From: Enterovirga rhinocerotis
GTDB lineage: Bacteria > Pseudomonadota > Alphaproteobacteria > Rhizobiales > Beijerinckiaceae
Reading direction: 5' to 3'
Assembly (NCBI RefSeq): GCF_004363955.1
Contig: NZ_SNZR01000011.1
Span: 372,001-436,000, forward strand
Length of the DNA: 64,000 nt
Under the pieces are notes generated by a model, which searched no databases, was not told the origin of the DNA, and worked only from the letters and a program-made list of their open reading frames with translations. The stretch's first letter is position 1; each line of letters starts with the position of its first letter. The position numbers and the translations under genes were made by a program. This document shows, piece by piece, positions 1-8,278 of this stretch.

Positions 1-317
1 CGGCCATCGCCGGGGCGCGGGCCGCGATCGAGGTCGCCGAGCAATCGGCCTCGCTCGGCGATCTCGCCGAGTTCGAGCAGCGCCTCGCGGCCGATCCGGA
101 CGACCATCAGGCCCGGTTCGACCTCGCGCTCGGCCTTGCCGGCAAGAACCGCCGCGAGGAGGCGGCCGACCAGCTCCTGACCATCGTCCGCAAGGAGCGG
201 GCCTGGAACGACGAGGCGGCCCGCAAGCAGCTCGTCCAGTTCTTCGAGGCCTGGGGGCCGATGGACCCCGCGACGCTCGCGGGGCGCCGCCGGCTCTCCT
301 CGATCCTGTTTTCGTGA
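1..317 (+). CDS. Thioredoxin-family co-chaperone (CnoX/YbbN-like), C-terminal part
   Basis: The first gene is cut by the window edge; about 104 C-terminal residues remain, read in frame from base 3 to a TGA at 315-317. What is visible is the helical, TPR-like tail of YbbN/CnoX proteins: a segment rich in Ala and Glu, then DPDDHQARFDLALGLAGKN, then KERAWNDEAARKQLVQFFE. The last two stretches are the conserved signature of the C-terminal TPR domain that follows the thioredoxin fold. Known family members are chaperedoxins that hold unfolding or oxidised proteins and pass them to GroEL/ES. The thioredoxin domain is outside the window, so the state of its CXXC site is unknown. The LON-domain gene begins 21 bases downstream, and both probably belong to one operon. 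Confidence 0.85.
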   Translation, partial: AIAGARAAIEVAEQSASLGDLAEFEQRLAADPDDHQARFDLALGLAGKNRREEAADQLLTIVRKERAWNDEAARKQLVQFFEAWGPMDPATLAGRRRLSSILFS

Positions 318-338
318 GGTGCGGCGGGAGGGCTGGCC

Positions 339-1004
339 ATGAACGTCGTCTATGAAGGCCCCGGCGACCTGCCCGAGACGATCCCGGTCTTCCCGCTTGC
401 CGGTGCGCTGCTTCTGCCGCGCGGGCAGATGCCGCTCAACATCTTCGAGCCGCGCTATGTCGAGATGATCGATGCCGCGCTGCGCGGGCCTCGCCTCATC
501 GGCATGATCCAGCCGGAGGCGGACCAGGATTCCCGGACCACCGTGCCGCGCCTCTACCGGGTCGGCTGCGTCGGGCGCCTCGTCCAGTTCGCGGAGACGG
601 GCGACGGGCGCTACCTCATCTCGCTCGCCGGGATCGCGCGCTTCGCGATCGAGGAGGAGCTGCCCGCCACGACGGCCTTCCGGCAATGCCGCATCACGGC
701 GGAGCCCTTCGCGAACGACTTCAAGCCGAGGCTCGGCGAGGAGGAGGTGGATCGCGAGGCGGTGCTCAACGCGCTCTCGCGCTTCGCCGAGGCCCGCGGT
801 CTCAAGATCGATTGGGAGGACGTGACGAAGGCGCCGAACGAGGCCCTCGTGAACGCGCTCTCCATGATGGCGCCCTTCGGCCTGCGGGAGAAGCAGGCGC
901 TGCTGGAGGCGGCGAGCCTCAAGTCGCGTGCCGAGACCCTCGTCGCCATCACCGAGATGGAACTCGCCAAGACCGATCCCGGCTCGCAGAGTACGCTGCA
1001 ATGA
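339..1004 (+). CDS. LON substrate-binding domain protein
   Basis: A 221-residue protein made almost entirely of the N-terminal (LAN/PUA-like) domain of Lon protease, with no AAA or protease domain. Typical features are [15 protein letters not shown] near residue 15, [12 protein letters not shown], and [19 protein letters not shown] around residues 70-85. A GGGAGGG ribosome site sits just before the ATG. Its molecular role is not established; family members are thought to bind protein substrates. In alphaproteobacteria it normally follows the thioredoxin/CnoX gene and precedes a Trm112-like gene, exactly as here. Its stop codon overlaps the next start by four bases (ATGA), which indicates translational coupling. 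Confidence 0.9.
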   Translation: MNVVYEGPGDLPETIPVFPLAGALLLPRGQMPLNIFEPRYVEMIDAALRGPRLIGMIQPEADQDSRTTVPRLYRVGCVGRLVQFAETGDGRYLISLAGIARFAIEEELPATTAFRQCRITAEPFANDFKPRLGEEEVDREAVLNALSRFAEARGLKIDWEDVTKAPNEALVNALSMMAPFGLREKQALLEAASLKSRAETLVAITEMELAKTDPGSQSTLQ

Positions 1005-1213
1005 CCGACGACACGCCCACCGTTTCCGGCTCGCCCGCGCCGCGGCTCGATCCGAAGCTTCTCGAGATCCTCGTCTGTCCCCTGACGAAGGGTCGGCTCG
1101 ACTACGATTCCGACCGCCAGGAGCTCGTGAGCCGGGGCGCGCGGCTCGCCTATCCCATCCGCGACGGCATCCCCATCATGCTGCCGGAAGAGGCGAGGGC
1201 GCTGACGGAGTGA
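1001..1213 (+). CDS. Trm112-family small protein
   Basis: A 70-residue protein of the Trm112/YcaR family. The core [16 protein letters not shown] and the closing [11 protein letters not shown] are the family signatures. Eukaryotic Trm112 activates several methyltransferases; bacterial members are little studied and are presumed small folding or partner proteins. Many bacterial homologues have a CPxC pair, but here the second cysteine is Thr (CPLT) and no other Cys is present, so a zinc site is unlikely. The start overlaps the stop of the LON-domain gene (ATGA), so the two are co-translated. Confidence 0.88.
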   Translation: MTDDTPTVSGSPAPRLDPKLLEILVCPLTKGRLDYDSDRQELVSRGARLAYPIRDGIPIMLPEEARALTE

Positions 1214-1219
1214 CGCTGC

Positions 1220-1735
1220 GTGGCTTCGGAGCCTGACCGGCGCGCCGCAGGGCGCGTCGCAAGCGCATCGTCATGGGAGCCGGCGGAGTTTTCGGTTCAG
1301 TCCTTCGTCCGGGAACCAGGTGGGGTCGCGCTTTACGCCAAGGTCGTCTGTGACACCGGCGAAGCGGCTCGGCGGATGGTCGGGCGCCAGGCCGCCATCC
1401 ACGGAAATGCCGCCGCTGTTCAAATCGCGGCAGGCGTATCCGCGCATCGGCGCGAGGCCCTGATCCTCGCCACCGCCGGTGAGCTTCCGTCAGGCTGGTT
1501 CGACCTCGTCTCCCCGCTACCGGGGGACCGCAGGAGCGACATCTCTCCGGTTCTCGCCGCAGCCGCAATGACGGTGATCCTGCTCCCCATCGCCCTCGTC
1601 GTCGTGGCGTTCGTCGTCCCGGCGGCGCTGGATCGGCTGCTGTTCTCCCTGCTCATGGTGGTCGCAGCCCCCATCGTCTTCGTTGCGATGTGGTTTTTGA
1701 CGTTCGCCGTGATCCACTTTTCCGAGAAAGAGTAG
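1220..1735 (+). CDS. Hypothetical membrane protein
   Basis: A 171-residue open frame starting at a GTG six bases after the Trm112-like gene. I do not recognise a family. The first ~110 residues look soluble. They are followed by two strongly hydrophobic stretches (about residues 112-135, AMTVILLPIALVVVAFVV, and 140-165, ending AMWFLTFAVIHF), consistent with two membrane helices and a short charged tail. It ends seven bases before the convergent end of tamB. The two membrane segments argue for a real gene; the N-terminal start is uncertain. Confidence 0.55.
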   Translation: MASEPDRRAAGRVASASSWEPAEFSVQSFVREPGGVALYAKVVCDTGEAARRMVGRQAAIHGNAAAVQIAAGVSAHRREALILATAGELPSGWFDLVSPLPGDRRSDISPVLAAAAMTVILLPIALVVVAFVVPAALDRLLFSLLMVVAAPIVFVAMWFLTFAVIHFSEKE

Positions 1736-1742
1736 CCCTGCC

Positions 1743-4700
1743 TCACCACTCGAACTGAGCGCCGAGCCCGACGGAGGTTCCGCCGGTCGCGCCGACTTCG
1801 CCCTGGACGCGGATCTCGTCGGTGATGCGCACGTCGACGCCGACGCCGGTCTGGGCGGCGGTCTGGCCGGCGCGCACGCCGACGCTGACCCGGTCGCCCA
1901 GCGACTGCTGAAGCCCGCCCATCAGCCCGCCTGAGCCGAGGCCGAGATCGACGCCCGAGAGGCCGAGCGAGCGCCGCAGGCCCTCGAAGGCTCCGTCGCC
2001 GCCGGAGAACTGGGCCGCCGTCTGGGCGAGCGCCACGGCCTGGAAGGCCGAGAGCTGCCCGGAGGGGGAGTTGAACAGGAGCCGCGACAGCACCTCGTCC
2101 GGCGGCAAGTCCGGGCTCGAGGTGAAGGCGAAGTTCGGATTGTCCGCCGGCCCGCTGACCGTGATGGTGATCGCGGCGCCGCCGGAATTCGTGTTGGCCA
2201 CGAAATCGAGCTCGGGCGTCAGGCCGCCGGTGAAGGTGAGCCTGCCGCGGGAGAAGTCGAGCCGCGCCGTGCCGATCTGGGTCTGGCCGCGCTGGAGGTC
2301 GAAGCCGCCATTGGCGACCGGCTTCGAGAGCGTTCCGCCGAGGCGGAGCGACCCGCCGAGCTGGGCGTTGATGCCTCGCCCGCGCACGCGGATCGCGCCC
2401 GGCACCGTCAGCGTGAGGTCGAGGCTGGGGTCGAAGGCGGGGGCCGCCCGGCCGCCCTTTCGCTTCTGCTCGAGGGCGAGCCTCTTCTTCGCTGCGCGGG
2501 TCGGGTTCTTGTGGCGCGTGTTCGGGAGGGGCTTCAGGCTCCCGGGCAGGCTCTCGGGAATGCCGACATCGGCCGAGAGGATGTCGACGCGCCCGGCGAT
2601 GCGCGGATCGCGTGCGAGGGGCCCCGAGAGGTTGAGGTTCAGGTTCGCGACGGCGGTGGCGAGCGAGCTGCGGATGAGCTCGGCATTGTTGCCGGCGATC
2701 CTGATCTCGCCTGGGAAGCCGGCACCGGGATCGAGGCGGACCCGGCCGGAGACGTTGATGGCGCCGCCGTTGCGTGTCGAGGCCTGGCCGCGCTCGATGA
2801 CGATCTCCTGGCCGCGCGCGACGATGCGCGCATTGAGGTTCGAGAGCTGAACGCCTTGAGCCGCATCCGAGAAGCTGCCGCCCGAGAGGGTCGCGGAGCC
2901 GTTCGCGTTGGGTGCGGACGGCGTGCCCGTGAGCCGCGCATCGACCTCGACCCGGCCGGTCAGGCGCCGGCCCGCCGCGCCGAGGAGGCTCGCGGTCGCG
3001 GCGCCCGCATCGATCGCGCCGCGGATGGCGAGATCGAGCGCCCCTTCGCCGCCCGTGGGCACGGAGCCGTTGATGCGCAGGGTGCCGGCCCGCCCGGCCG
3101 TCACGTTGGACTCGATCGTGGCGCGGCGTCCGCCGAGGCGGCCGTTGGCGGTGATGTCGATCCGGCCGAGATTGAAGCTGCGGATCTGCGGCGCCGAGAG
3201 GTTGTCGATCCTGGCGCGGTACTCGCCCGAGGGATCCGACGGCGTGCCCTGGATGCGGGCCTCGCCGGTGAAGGTGCCGCCGAGGCCGAGCCCGGGCGAG
3301 GCCATGTCGGCGACCGAGAGCGGCACGGCGCGCGCGTCGGCCCGCAGGTCGAGCTTCGAGCCGACGAGCCCGTCGAGGCTCACCCGCCCGGAGCCGAGCG
3401 CAACGACGACGTTGCCGAGTTCCGCTCCGCCCTCGGCCAACGTCACGGTGGCGGGGCCGGCGAGCGCGAGCTTCTCGCGCCCCCGCGTCGCCGAAAGGCT
3501 CGCGATCTCGAGCCGCGTCCGGTCGCCCGGCACCACACGGCCGCGGGTATCGAGGCTGAAGCCGCGGGCATTCGCCGTCAGCGTCACGTCGGATGCGGTG
3601 CCCGCGCTCTTCGCGTCGAGGCGGACCCGGCTGATCCGCTCGCCGGCGACGGCCGCCTCGTCGATCGCGGCCCGCCCGGAGATCGTCGGCCGGCGGTAGA
3701 TGTCGCCGAGCGCGAGATCGGCATCGGCCCGGTTCACGGTCACGCCAAAGGCGGACAGCCGAATGACATCCGCCTTGATCCTCGCGGCCTGGCCGCCGCC
3801 CTGGCTGTCGAGGGTCACGTCCGCCCGGACGGTCCCGGTCATGCGGCTCATGACGAGGGGGGAGAGGTCGTCGAGATTGGGGGCGTCGATCGCGATGCGG
3901 CCCTGGGCGAGGTTCGCCGCGTCGAGCGTGACGCCGCCCGTCGCCTTGACCGAGCCGATGGTGACGTCGATCCCGTCGAGAACCGTGCCGCCGCCGGCCG
4001 GCCGCGCGACGCGCAGGCCGCCGCGGGCGGGCTTGCGGTCCACCGTTCCGTCGAGCTTGAACGTCCCGTCGAGGGCGCCGGTGACGTCCTTGAGGTCGAA
4101 GCCGAGGGCGAGACGCGGGATCGGGCGCCCGAGCGCGGAGCCGTCCGCGACCGCGATCTCGCCCGTCACGTTCGGTGCCTTGATGCCGCCCGTCACCTTC
4201 GCCTGGAGGGTGCCGCGCCCGGTGAGGCGGGGATCGGCGCGCTTGAGGTCGGGCAGGTTGCCGGTGACGGCGAGGTCGGCGTCGTCCTGGTTGATCTGGC
4301 CGTTGACGCGCGCCTCGGCGAAGCTGCCGGTGAGGGTGAGGTTGTCGAAGCCGTAGCCGCCGGTCGGCTCGACGCGGATCGTGCCGCCGAGGCCGAGCTT
4401 GCCGCCGAAGAGGCCGTCCACCGGGGCGATGCCGGTGGCGAACCGCGTGATGTTGCCGTTCAGCGTCGCGTTGATGCGGTTGGCGCGGGGCGTGCCCTCG
4501 AGATCGGCGTCGAGATTGGCGGAGCCGGCGAGCCTCAGCTTGGCGACGCCGCTGAAGGCGGCGAGGTTTTCGGCCGAGATGCCGAGCTTGCCGCGCAGCT
4601 CGTCGGAACCGACCCGGCCCGCATAGCGCAGCCCGACCGTGGGCGTCGCGACGCGCAGGGTCTCGACATCCATCACGCCGGCGGAATCGGCCGTCCCGCG

Positions 4701-6092
4701 AAGCGTCAGGGTCAGGGCGTTGCCGAGCGCGCGGGCGAGCGCCGGGTCCCGCGGCGCGACGCCGCTCGCGCGGGCATCCGACGTCACCGTCATGAGGCGC
4801 TTCCCGCTCGGCTCCTTGCCGGCGGGCGCGACCTTCACGTTTGCCTCGAGGCCGCCGAGCCTGCCGGCCGGGAGCACGGCATCGGCGACCGAGAGCGTCG
4901 CGTCGAGATTGGGCTGGGCGAGCTGGCCGGTCAGGCGACCGGCGAGGGCGAGCTTCTTGATCTCGACGCCGCCGGTCGCCGTCGCGCCGTCACGGTTCGG
5001 CAGGTTCGTCGCGCTCAGCGTCATGTCGGCGACGCCCTCCTTCGAGAGCGTGCCGGCGATGTCGAGCCGCGCGGCCGCGGCGACGAGATTGATGCCGGGG
5101 ATCGAGAGGGAGCCGTCGTCGCCGTAGCGGGCGCCGCCGGTCAGCTTCGTCGTGCCGGCGAAGACGGGCGCGGCGACCTCGGGCAGGAGACCTTCGATCC
5201 GCGCCGAGAGGTCGAGCGCGATCTGGCGGGCGGCACCCTCCCGGTTCACGGTGGCGCCGCCCTGGGCGCCGATGCTGGGGCCGGCCGTGAAGTCGAGCTT
5301 CGCCGCGAAGGCGTCGAGCGTGCCCTTGCCGTCGAGATCGAGCTTGACCGGCGGCTCGCCGGGAATGCCGCCGACCTTCGAGATCAGGCCGCCCTCGGGC
5401 TCGTCGACCTTGACCGAGAGATTCAGTCTCTCGCCCTCGGGGATCAGTCCGAGGCGGACGGCGAACGTGCCGGGATAGTCGACGCGGCGGGCGTCGAAGG
5501 TGAGGTCGAGGCCCTCCTTCGGATCGTTGCCGAGTCGCGCGTGGCCGCTGGCCGTCAGCTTCGCCGCCGTGCCGAGGATGGGCTCGCCGAGATCGAGCGC
5601 TTCGAGCTTGAAGGCCTTGACCTCCACCTTGACCGGCAGCTCCGGCAGAAGAGGCTCGTTCTCCCCCGCGACCTCGGTCTCGGCCGGGATCGGCCTGCGC
5701 GAGACCGTCAGCGTGCCGATGTCGAGCTCGTCGATCTGGAGGCGGCGCTGGAGGAGCGCGAGACGGCTCCACGAGATGCGCGCGCGGTCGAGCTTCAGCC
5801 AGACGCCGTCGCGGTCGGCGATCTCGATGTTCCGGATCGTGGCGTTCGAGGAGAGGGCGCCCTCGACGGCACCGATCGAGACGCGGGTCGCGGGCGTCGA
5901 GAGGGCGCGCGAGATGAGGCTCGCGAGGACGCCCCTGTCGTCTTCCGGCTGGGCCGCCGGTGCGCCCGGGGCCGACGGCGCGGGCTTGTTGCCCGATCCG
6001 AACCAGCCGCCGAACTGGGCGAGCGCTCCGGCCGAGGCGGTCGCGAGACCCGCCGCGAGGATGATCGTCGAGAGGCGTCGCCGCATCGCCAT
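1743..6092 (-). CDS. tamB: Translocation and assembly module protein TamB (DUF490)
   Basis: A 1449-residue protein, in the size range of TamB/AsmA-like bridge proteins. It begins with a hydrophobic signal/anchor (about residues 5-26), then a low-complexity Pro/Ala linker, then about a thousand residues of repetitive beta-strand sequence (many GxLxLxG and short Asp/Arg turns). It ends in the conserved DUF490 domain, including LTLTVPGAIRVRGRGINA and a C-terminal GLGAQFEW. Known TamB spans the periplasm and, with TamA, helps insert outer-membrane proteins and move phospholipids. The ATG shares one base with the tamA stop (TGATG), so the pair is translationally coupled. An in-frame open extension reaches position 8240, but that part is only a shadow of tamA. 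Confidence 0.93.
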   Translation of the reverse strand: MAMRRRLSTIILAAGLATASAGALAQFGGWFGSGNKPAPSAPGAPAAQPEDDRGVLASLISRALSTPATRVSIGAVEGALSSNATIRNIEIADRDGVWLKLDRARISWSRLALLQRRLQIDELDIGTLTVSRRPIPAETEVAGENEPLLPELPVKVEVKAFKLEALDLGEPILGTAAKLTASGHARLGNDPKEGLDLTFDARRVDYPGTFAVRLGLIPEGERLNLSVKVDEPEGGLISKVGGIPGEPPVKLDLDGKGTLDAFAAKLDFTAGPSIGAQGGATVNREGAARQIALDLSARIEGLLPEVAAPVFAGTTKLTGGARYGDDGSLSIPGINLVAAAARLDIAGTLSKEGVADMTLSATNLPNRDGATATGGVEIKKLALAGRLTGQLAQPNLDATLSVADAVLPAGRLGGLEANVKVAPAGKEPSGKRLMTVTSDARASGVAPRDPALARALGNALTLTLRGTADSAGVMDVETLRVATPTVGLRYAGRVGSDELRGKLGISAENLAAFSGVAKLRLAGSANLDADLEGTPRANRINATLNGNITRFATGIAPVDGLFGGKLGLGGTIRVEPTGGYGFDNLTLTGSFAEARVNGQINQDDADLAVTGNLPDLKRADPRLTGRGTLQAKVTGGIKAPNVTGEIAVADGSALGRPIPRLALGFDLKDVTGALDGTFKLDGTVDRKPARGGLRVARPAGGGTVLDGIDVTIGSVKATGGVTLDAANLAQGRIAIDAPNLDDLSPLVMSRMTGTVRADVTLDSQGGGQAARIKADVIRLSAFGVTVNRADADLALGDIYRRPTISGRAAIDEAAVAGERISRVRLDAKSAGTASDVTLTANARGFSLDTRGRVVPGDRTRLEIASLSATRGREKLALAGPATVTLAEGGAELGNVVVALGSGRVSLDGLVGSKLDLRADARAVPLSVADMASPGLGLGGTFTGEARIQGTPSDPSGEYRARIDNLSAPQIRSFNLGRIDITANGRLGGRRATIESNVTAGRAGTLRINGSVPTGGEGALDLAIRGAIDAGAATASLLGAAGRRLTGRVEVDARLTGTPSAPNANGSATLSGGSFSDAAQGVQLSNLNARIVARGQEIVIERGQASTRNGGAINVSGRVRLDPGAGFPGEIRIAGNNAELIRSSLATAVANLNLNLSGPLARDPRIAGRVDILSADVGIPESLPGSLKPLPNTRHKNPTRAAKKRLALEQKRKGGRAAPAFDPSLDLTLTVPGAIRVRGRGINAQLGGSLRLGGTLSKPVANGGFDLQRGQTQIGTARLDFSRGRLTFTGGLTPELDFVANTNSGGAAITITVSGPADNPNFAFTSSPDLPPDEVLSRLLFNSPSGQLSAFQAVALAQTAAQFSGGDGAFEGLRRSLGLSGVDLGLGSGGLMGGLQQSLGDRVSVGVRAGQTAAQTGVGVDVRITDEIRVQGEVGATGGTSVGLGAQFEW

Positions 6093-8089
6093 CAGAAGGC
6101 CTGCCCGAGCGAGACGTAGAGGACGACCGGCTGGTCGCCGCGGCGCTTGTTGATCGGCATCGCGACATCGACCCGGATCGGTCCGATGCTGGTGTAGTAG
6201 CGCAGTCCGACGCCGGCCGACATCTGCGGGTCTCCCTTGGTCAGGTCGGGGACCTTGCCGCCATAGGCCGCGCCGACGTCGAAGAAGGGCACGATCCCGA
6301 TCGTGTCGGTGACCTTGATGCGCGCCTCGACATTGGCCTCGAAGAGCGAGCGGCCGCCGACGACCGTGCCGTAGACGCTGAGCGGCGAGATGGTCTGATA
6401 GCGGTAGCCGCGCACGGAGCCGCCGCCGCCGGTATAGAAGCGGTAGTTCGAGGGGACCTCGCCGAGGTTCGAGGGGCCGTCGAGCAGCGAGCCGACGCCG
6501 ACGCGTCCCGCCAGGACGTAGTTCTTGTCCTCGTCGAGCGCGTAATAGCCCGACACGTCCGCCGTGCCGCGCGTGAAGCCGACGCTCGATCCGAGGAAGC
6601 CCGGATAGGTGGCGAGGTTCGCGTTGACGCGGAAGCCGGTCGTCGGGTCGAGCAGGCTGTCGGTGTTGTCGAATTTCAGGCCGACCGGGATGCCAACGAG
6701 GTCGTAATCGACATTCGAGATCGTATCGGAGGTCTGGCCCTTCTCGTATTTCACGCCGCCGGTGAAGAAGAGCGTCTCGTCCCACCGGTAGCGGAAGCCG
6801 ACCGTGCCTCCCGCGAGGCGGTTGGTGTAGCCGCCGAACCGCGCGCTGCCGACCCGGTTGCGTTCCACGATGCCGTCGAGCGTGAAATCGAACGGGCTGC
6901 CGCCGATGGCGGGCTTCAGGAAGCCGACCGTGAAGCGCGCGCCGATATCGGAGATCTTGAGATCGCCGGGATCGCGGATGCGGCTGCCGTCGATGCGCGG
7001 GGCGAAGAAGGCGGCTCCCTCGAGCCGAAGCCGTTCCGCCCCGCCGAAGAGGTTGCGGTTCTCGTAGAAGACCCGGCCGGTCGGGCCGTCGAGCGTGGAA
7101 TGGGCGACCTGGAAGCCGACGAGATTCGGCGAGCGGTCGGTCACTTCGACGAAGACGGGCAGGTTGCCGTAGGAATCGAGCGCGGTCCCCTCGCGAACCC
7201 GGACCGAGCCGACCGCGGGGATCGTCGCGACCGACTTCCGCATGTCGTTCAGCTTCTTCGGCGTGTAGGGCTCGCCGTAATCGAGATAGATGAAGGAGCG
7301 CGCGACATCCTGAGGGAAGGTCTGCGGGCGCTTCATGGTGATGGCGCCGATGCCCGCCTTCCGGCCCGTGTCGACGGTGAAGACGATGTCGACGGTCTGC
7401 GAGGCGTGGTCGACGACGGGCGCGGGGTCGAGAACGCGAACCAGCGGATAGGATTGGGCGCGGAACCAGTCGGTGATCCGCGCGATCGCGGCCCGCATGT
7501 CGGGCGTGCGCGCCGGGTCGCCGGGCTCGAGCTTGAGAAGCCGGGAGGGAAATTCCTCTTCCGAGAACGGGCGCCCGGTGGCCTTGTTGACGACGGCGAT
7601 CTGGCGAAGGCGGAAGAGGGGGCCGAGATCGGCGACGACCTGGACCGGCACGCGCGCCCGGCCGCGATAGGCTTCCGCCGCGCGGGCAGCGCCGTTCGCC
7701 AGATCCTGGCCGAGCGAGAGCGGGCGGCCTGCGACGAGGATCGTGACCTTGGCGTTGTAGTACCCGGCGCTCCACAGCGCGTCGATCATGGCGGGGTAGT
7801 CGCCGCGCGCCCTGGCCTCGAGGGTCACGCCGTCGGGCGGAGCGTCGCGGCGAAGGCTGTAGAGGTTCGACACCTGCCGGATGACGGAGGACAGGTCGTC
7901 GTCGCCGCGCGTCTCGAACGAGACCTCGTAGGGGAGGGCGCCCTTGCTGGGTTCCGGGATGCCGTCGCCGAAGAGTCCGAAGAAGTCGAACGCGAAGGCG
8001 CGGTTGGCATTCAAGCCGCCCACCACGGACACCGTCACCAGGAGTGCCAGACCCAAATGCTTGGGGCCGGCTCGAAGAACGCGACGCAT
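6092..8089 (-). CDS. tamA: Autotransporter assembly factor TamA (Omp85/BamA family)
   Basis: A 665-residue outer-membrane protein. It has an N-terminal signal peptide (hydrophobic residues ~12-33, probable cleavage after RAFA), POTRA-type domains over about residues 50-330 (for example the GYYNAKVTI strand motif), and a C-terminal Omp85 barrel. The barrel holds the GGGGSVRGYRYQ strand that forms the VRGF/Y motif of BamA proteins and the FTGGVKYEKG strand. The final residue is Phe (VLYVSLGQAF), the usual outer-membrane insertion signal. It works with TamB, encoded directly downstream with a one-base overlap. The upstream 190 bases separate it from the GMC oxidoreductase gene on the same strand and carry a hairpin. 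Confidence 0.93.
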   Translation of the reverse strand: MRRVLRAGPKHLGLALLVTVSVVGGLNANRAFAFDFFGLFGDGIPEPSKGALPYEVSFETRGDDDLSSVIRQVSNLYSLRRDAPPDGVTLEARARGDYPAMIDALWSAGYYNAKVTILVAGRPLSLGQDLANGAARAAEAYRGRARVPVQVVADLGPLFRLRQIAVVNKATGRPFSEEEFPSRLLKLEPGDPARTPDMRAAIARITDWFRAQSYPLVRVLDPAPVVDHASQTVDIVFTVDTGRKAGIGAITMKRPQTFPQDVARSFIYLDYGEPYTPKKLNDMRKSVATIPAVGSVRVREGTALDSYGNLPVFVEVTDRSPNLVGFQVAHSTLDGPTGRVFYENRNLFGGAERLRLEGAAFFAPRIDGSRIRDPGDLKISDIGARFTVGFLKPAIGGSPFDFTLDGIVERNRVGSARFGGYTNRLAGGTVGFRYRWDETLFFTGGVKYEKGQTSDTISNVDYDLVGIPVGLKFDNTDSLLDPTTGFRVNANLATYPGFLGSSVGFTRGTADVSGYYALDEDKNYVLAGRVGVGSLLDGPSNLGEVPSNYRFYTGGGGSVRGYRYQTISPLSVYGTVVGGRSLFEANVEARIKVTDTIGIVPFFDVGAAYGGKVPDLTKGDPQMSAGVGLRYYTSIGPIRVDVAMPINKRRGDQPVVLYVSLGQAF

Positions 8090-8198
8090 TTACCCTCCAG
8101 CCGGCACGAGGGCGAATTACGCACGCCCGCCGGATGTCGCCCGATTCATGTCCTGTCAGCCCTAACGGGAGATTAGCGCGGGCCGTTCGGGCATCACA

Positions 8199-8229
8199 CC
8201 CCGGTTGGCGGACACGTCGGCAACCGGGG
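8199..8229. terminator. Hairpin between the GMC oxidoreductase and tamA genes
   Basis: CCCCGGTTG (8199-8207) and CAACCGGGG (8221-8229) are perfect inverted 9-base arms around a 13-base loop. It lies between the GMC gene end (8279) and the tamA start (8089). A T-tract is not obvious, so it may be a weak terminator or an mRNA-end stabiliser rather than a classic intrinsic terminator. Confidence 0.4.
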
Positions 8230-8278
8230 CATATGGGCAACAGGTCGGGCGGATCGCGCAGGGGCGTCCCTGTACGGC

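Noticed and set aside
2511-6119. A long plus-strand open frame opposite tamB
   Set aside because: Low-complexity Arg/Ala/Glu sequence; tamB on the minus strand has a signal peptide and DUF490.
1743-8240. A single open frame of 2165 codons reaching across tamB and tamA
   Set aside because: Only the part up to 6092 is TamB; the upstream part is an Arg/Pro-rich shadow of tamA in another frame, and tamA ends with a one-base overlap at the tamB ATG.
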